Source: a virus. Taken from it: a DNA stretch of 42,093 nt. The notes under the pieces were generated by a model that did no database searches, was not told the origin of the DNA, and was given only the letters and a program-made list of their open reading frames with translations. Made by a program: the position numbers and the translations under genes. The stretch is from the IMG/VR virus record IMGVR_UViG_3300043466_002089, positions 1-42,093 of that record; one strand, given 5' to 3'. Below, piece after piece: positions 39,578 through 42,093 of the stretch (positions within the stretch are counted from its first letter, which is position 1; each line of letters starts with the position of its first letter).

Positions 39578-40090
39578 ATGCGCCAATTAAAAGATAACCC
39601 AAATTACTTAGTAACTGTAGACGGAAGAGTATTCAGTCTACATACTATGAGATATTTGAAAAATTTTCCAAAGGCTGGGGATTATGTGTATGTAAAAATT
39701 GGAAGCAAATCACACAGAGTGCATAGATTAGTAGCTCAAACTTATATTCCAAATCCGGAAAACAAACCACAGGTAAACCATATGGATGGTAATAAAGCAA
39801 ACAATATGTTATGCAATCTAGAGTGGATGACTCATTCTGAGAATGTGCAGCATGCATGCGATACAGGATTAAGACCGATTAGCGAATTAATGAGAGAAAA
39901 TGGAAGAAGAAGCACTAATTTACTTTCTGGGAGAAATAAATATACTATTAAATTAGTTCTAGATGAAGAAACAGGTATATTTTATGAAAGTGCAAGAGAA
40001 GCAGCAGAATCAGTAGGTGTGAAACCAAAATATTTGCGAAGAAGATTGAGTGGAGAAGTAAAAAATAATACAAAATTTAAATACGTATAG
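39578..40090 (+). CDS. Free-standing HNH homing endonuclease
   Basis: The 170-residue protein has an N-terminal NUMOD4-like part (NPNYLVTVDGRVFSLHTMRY), a central HNH motif with H49 in VHRLVAQTYI, N67-H68 in QVNHMDGNKANN and N80-L-E-W, and a C-terminal NUMOD1-like DNA-binding helix pair (ESAREAAESVGVKPKYLRRR). This is the standard order of phage homing endonucleases, which cut phage genomes that lack the gene and so spread it. It lies four bases after the structural gene and one base before the fibre ATG and has no sign of an intron, so it is a free-standing insertion. Cleavage in or near the fibre region of related phages is likely. Confidence 0.85.
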   Translation: MRQLKDNPNYLVTVDGRVFSLHTMRYLKNFPKAGDYVYVKIGSKSHRVHRLVAQTYIPNPENKPQVNHMDGNKANNMLCNLEWMTHSENVQHACDTGLRPISELMRENGRRSTNLLSGRNKYTIKLVLDEETGIFYESAREAAESVGVKPKYLRRRLSGEVKNNTKFKYV

Positions 40091-40091
40091 G

Positions 40092-42093
40092 ATGGCAATT
40101 CAAGGTCTTTTAAGCGGTGATTTAAAGGTAAGAGCGCTAAATGGCGTACTTATAGCAACGGACGGAATTGTAACTGCTACGAGCTTCTCATCAGGTTCTA
40201 GTGGGACTGCTGGTTCGAGTGGAAGTAGTGGTACCAGTGCAACTTCAGGTACTAGTGGTACAAGCGCTACTAGTGGTACAAGCGGTACGACTGGAACGAG
40301 TGGAAGTAGTGGCACAAGCGGTAGCAGTGGAACGAGTGGTACGACTGGAACGAGTGGTAGCAGCGGTTCTAGCGGTTCTAGTGCAACATCAGGAACAAGT
40401 GGCTCAACTGGTACAAGTGGCAGTAGTGGAACAAGTGCAACATCTGGTACAAGTGGTACAGATGGTACAAGTGGTACAAGTGCGACAAGTGGTACGAGTG
40501 GAACAGATGGCACTAGCGGTTCAAGTGGCAGCAGTGGCTCTAGTGGCACAAGCGCAACAAGTGGTACAAGTGGAACAGATGGTACAAGCGGTACGAGTGG
40601 GACCAGTGCAACAAGTGGTACAAGTGGAACAACAGGAAGCAGTGGAAGCAGTGGAACGAGTGGTTCTTCTGCAACAAGTGGTACGAGCGGTTCAAGTGGT
40701 ACAAGCGCAACTAGTGGCACCAGTGGTACAAGCGGTTTACAAGGTGACAGATATGCCACAACTTCATCGACAACATTTACATTGGGTAATGCAGGAACTT
40801 TAACTGTAGGTACTCAATTAGCATATACAATAGCTCAATCTATCATTGTGGTTTATGACGCTAATAACTTCCAAGAGTGTGAGGTTACAGCTTATAATCC
40901 AGCAACGGGTTCTTTATCATTCGCAGCTCCAACTAGAACAGCAGGTGGCGGAACTTATTCTGCTTGGTCTGTTAACTTAGATGGTGCAAGTGGAGGTGAT
41001 GGCTCATCAGGTACAAGTGGTAGTAGTGGCTCAAGCGCAACGGCTGGTACGAGTGGAACGACTGGTACAAGTGGCAGCAGTGGTTCGTCTGGTACAAGTG
41101 GCAGCGCTGGTACGAGCGGTAGCAGTGGTACAGCTGGTTCGAGTGGCACAACTGGAACAAGTGGAAGTAGTGGAAGTAGTGGTACAACCGGTTCAAGTGG
41201 TAGCAGTGGGACAAGTGGTTCAAGTGGTATTAATGGTGCATCAACAAATTTATTTTTATACGAAGCTGATGCAAATACTTTTACAGGCGACCCCGGTAGT
41301 GGGCATATTCTATGGACTAACACAACACAAATAAGTGCTACCCAAATAAATATTAGTCATTTAACAGATAGTCCAATAATTGATATAGATATATTTTTAT
41401 CTTTATTGCAAGTAGGACAAAGAATAACAATACAAGACAGAAATAATTCAGCTAATTACCAAATATGGACAATTAGTGCTACTCCTACTTATGTTCCTAC
41501 AACTTATTGGACAATACCAGTTACATTCGTATCATCAGCAGGAACAGGAACAACAGGCTTTGCTAATAACCATCCAATATTATTCGCTACATCTACTGTT
41601 AGTGGTACGGCGGGTACAAGTGGAAGCAGTGGTAGCTCGGGTACAAGTGGCGGAACAGGTTCAAGTGGCTTGTCTGGTTCAGATGGTACAAGTGGTTCTA
41701 GTGGTAGCAGTGGAACGAGTGGCGGAACAGGTTCTAGCGGTTCTGCAGGTTCAAGTGGAACGACTGGAACGAGTGGTAGTAGTGGTACAAGTGGTACTAG
41801 TGGCACAAGTGCAACAAGTGGAACGAGTGGTAGCAGTGGTACAAGCGGAAGCAGTGGAACGACTGGTACTAGTGGCACAAGTGCGACAAGTGGTAGTACA
41901 GGAACGAGTGGTAGCAGTGGAACAAGCGGTAACGCAACAACATCAGCGAGAGCGGTTCAGACTTTTACATCGACTTCAGGGCAGACAACTTTTACTGTTA
42001 CTAATGGTTACAATCTTGGAATGGTAGATGTGTTTGTGAATGGAGTTAAGTTTGTTAATGGTACTGACTTTACTGCGACAGATGGTACAACAG
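40092..42093 (+). CDS. Tail fibre with Gly-X-Y repeat rods (partial)
   Basis: The frame from ATG 40092 stays open to the last base, giving at least 667 residues; the C-terminus is beyond the window. After a 34-residue head (MAIQGLLSGDLKVRALNGVL) come three blocks of Gly-X-Y triplets with X and Y almost only Ser or Thr: 40194-40736, 40983-41243 and 41604-41936. Folded domains of about 82 and 120 residues separate them. The last visible domain (FTVTNGYNLGMVDVFVNGVK) resembles a phage-fibre beta domain. In the rods Gly is periodically replaced by Ala (GTS-ATS-GTS) and proline is absent. The rods probably form trimeric fibre shafts, and the role is host attachment. The antisense frames over the repeats are artefacts. 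Confidence 0.85.
   Translation, partial: MAIQGLLSGDLKVRALNGVLIATDGIVTATSFSSGSSGTAGSSGSSGTSATSGTSGTSATSGTSGTTGTSGSSGTSGSSGTSGTTGTSGSSGSSGSSATSGTSGSTGTSGSSGTSATSGTSGTDGTSGTSATSGTSGTDGTSGSSGSSGSSGTSATSGTSGTDGTSGTSGTSATSGTSGTTGSSGSSGTSGSSATSGTSGSSGTSATSGTSGTSGLQGDRYATTSSTTFTLGNAGTLTVGTQLAYTIAQSIIVVYDANNFQECEVTAYNPATGSLSFAAPTRTAGGGTYSAWSVNLDGASGGDGSSGTSGSSGSSATAGTSGTTGTSGSSGSSGTSGSAGTSGSSGTAGSSGTTGTSGSSGSSGTTGSSGSSGTSGSSGINGASTNLFLYEADANTFTGDPGSGHILWTNTTQISATQINISHLTDSPIIDIDIFLSLLQVGQRITIQDRNNSANYQIWTISATPTYVPTTYWTIPVTFVSSAGTGTTGFANNHPILFATSTVSGTAGTSGSSGSSGTSGGTGSSGLSGSDGTSGSSGSSGTSGGTGSSGSAGSSGTTGTSGSSGTSGTSGTSATSGTSGSSGTSGSSGTTGTSGTSATSGSTGTSGSSGTSGNATTSARAVQTFTSTSGQTTFTVTNGYNLGMVDVFVNGVKFVNGTDFTATDGTT
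40194..40736 (+). repeat. Gly-X-Y repeat block 1
   Basis: Roughly 60 triplets of G-(S/T)-(S/T) with GTD, GST and ATS variants. Gly codons vary (GGT, GGC, GGA, GGG) and Ser and Thr codons vary, so selection seems to act on the protein sequence. GC content is higher than around it. Confidence 0.8.
40983..41243 (+). repeat. Gly-X-Y repeat block 2
   Basis: About 28 triplets of the same type, starting G-A-S-G-G-D and ending G-I-N-G-A-S, with GTA/GSA variants. Confidence 0.8.
41604..41936 (+). repeat. Gly-X-Y repeat block 3
   Basis: About 36 triplets, including GLS, GSD and GGT variants, leading into the last visible fibre domain. Confidence 0.8.

Noticed and set aside
40100-41878. Long open frames antisense to the fibre gene encoding VPLVPL-type repeats, and Val/Gln-rich frames on the same strand
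   Set aside because: They are by-products of the Gly-Ser-Thr codon repeats read in other frames. The continuous frame from 40092 explains the region.
40194-41936. CRISPR-like repeat arrays in the fibre region
   Set aside because: Repeats are three-codon protein repeats with synonymous variation and no constant repeat-spacer structure; no cas genes are present.

Overview
The window is a contiguous stretch of a double-stranded DNA tailed bacteriophage genome whose host is very probably a member of the Bacteroidota. Support for this host comes from the AT-rich sequence, from repeated TAnnTTTG promoter boxes (the -7 element of Flavobacteriia and Bacteroidia) a short way upstream of operons, from A-rich leaders instead of Shine-Dalgarno sites before most start codons, and from typical Bacteroidota phage families (a DUF4373-type replication protein, a BT4734/VirE-N-type primase domain, NinG, small basic proteins). 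No tape-measure protein, tail sheath or tail tube was recognised. The order portal, scaffold, capsid, connector proteins, giant tail protein and huge internal virion proteins suggests a short-tailed (podovirus) particle with a structural module of crAss-like type. That placement is inference. No lysis genes, integrase or tRNA genes were seen.

Layout. 1-938: a G/T-rich edge, then three small rightward genes headed by a probable ribbon-helix-helix repressor whose promoter is bracketed by two identical 10-bp palindromes. 939-3030: a leftward operon with a PD-(D/E)XK exonuclease and small unknown genes. 3031-3528: a non-coding control region holding two diverging promoters, a small RNA candidate with its own terminator, a 16-bp palindrome, a possible pseudoknot and a leftward terminator. 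3529-4371: a leftward NinG operon. 4482-8434: the rightward replication operon (HTH protein, DUF4373 initiator, primase-helicase, SSB, winged-helix protein and tiny genes). 8450-9116: a reversed island of two related small proteins, one ending in a threonine-rich tail. 9244-18157: packaging and head genes (GroES-like protein, terminase subunits, portal, small beta proteins, scaffold, major capsid protein). 18236-27642: connector and tail genes with a second GroES and a 1834-residue tail protein made of cysteine-containing modules joined by poly-threonine linkers. 27654-38474: internal virion proteins, including two giants of 1364 and 1317 residues that flank a ferritin-like protein. 38517-42093: small structural proteins, a homing endonuclease, and a tail fibre with long proline-free Gly-X-Y repeats that runs off the window.

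The genes form an early/middle replication and recombination set around 1-8.4 kb and a long rightward late set from 9.2 kb on. Internal promoters at 12.38, 19.20 and 38.49 kb and terminators at 18.2 and 19.2 kb subdivide the late set. The most unusual elements are the ferritin-like gene inside the internal-virion cluster, two GroES-type genes without a GroEL, repeat-linked modular virion proteins of two kinds (poly-Thr linkers and Gly-X-Y rods), and the structured non-coding region at 3.1-3.5 kb.
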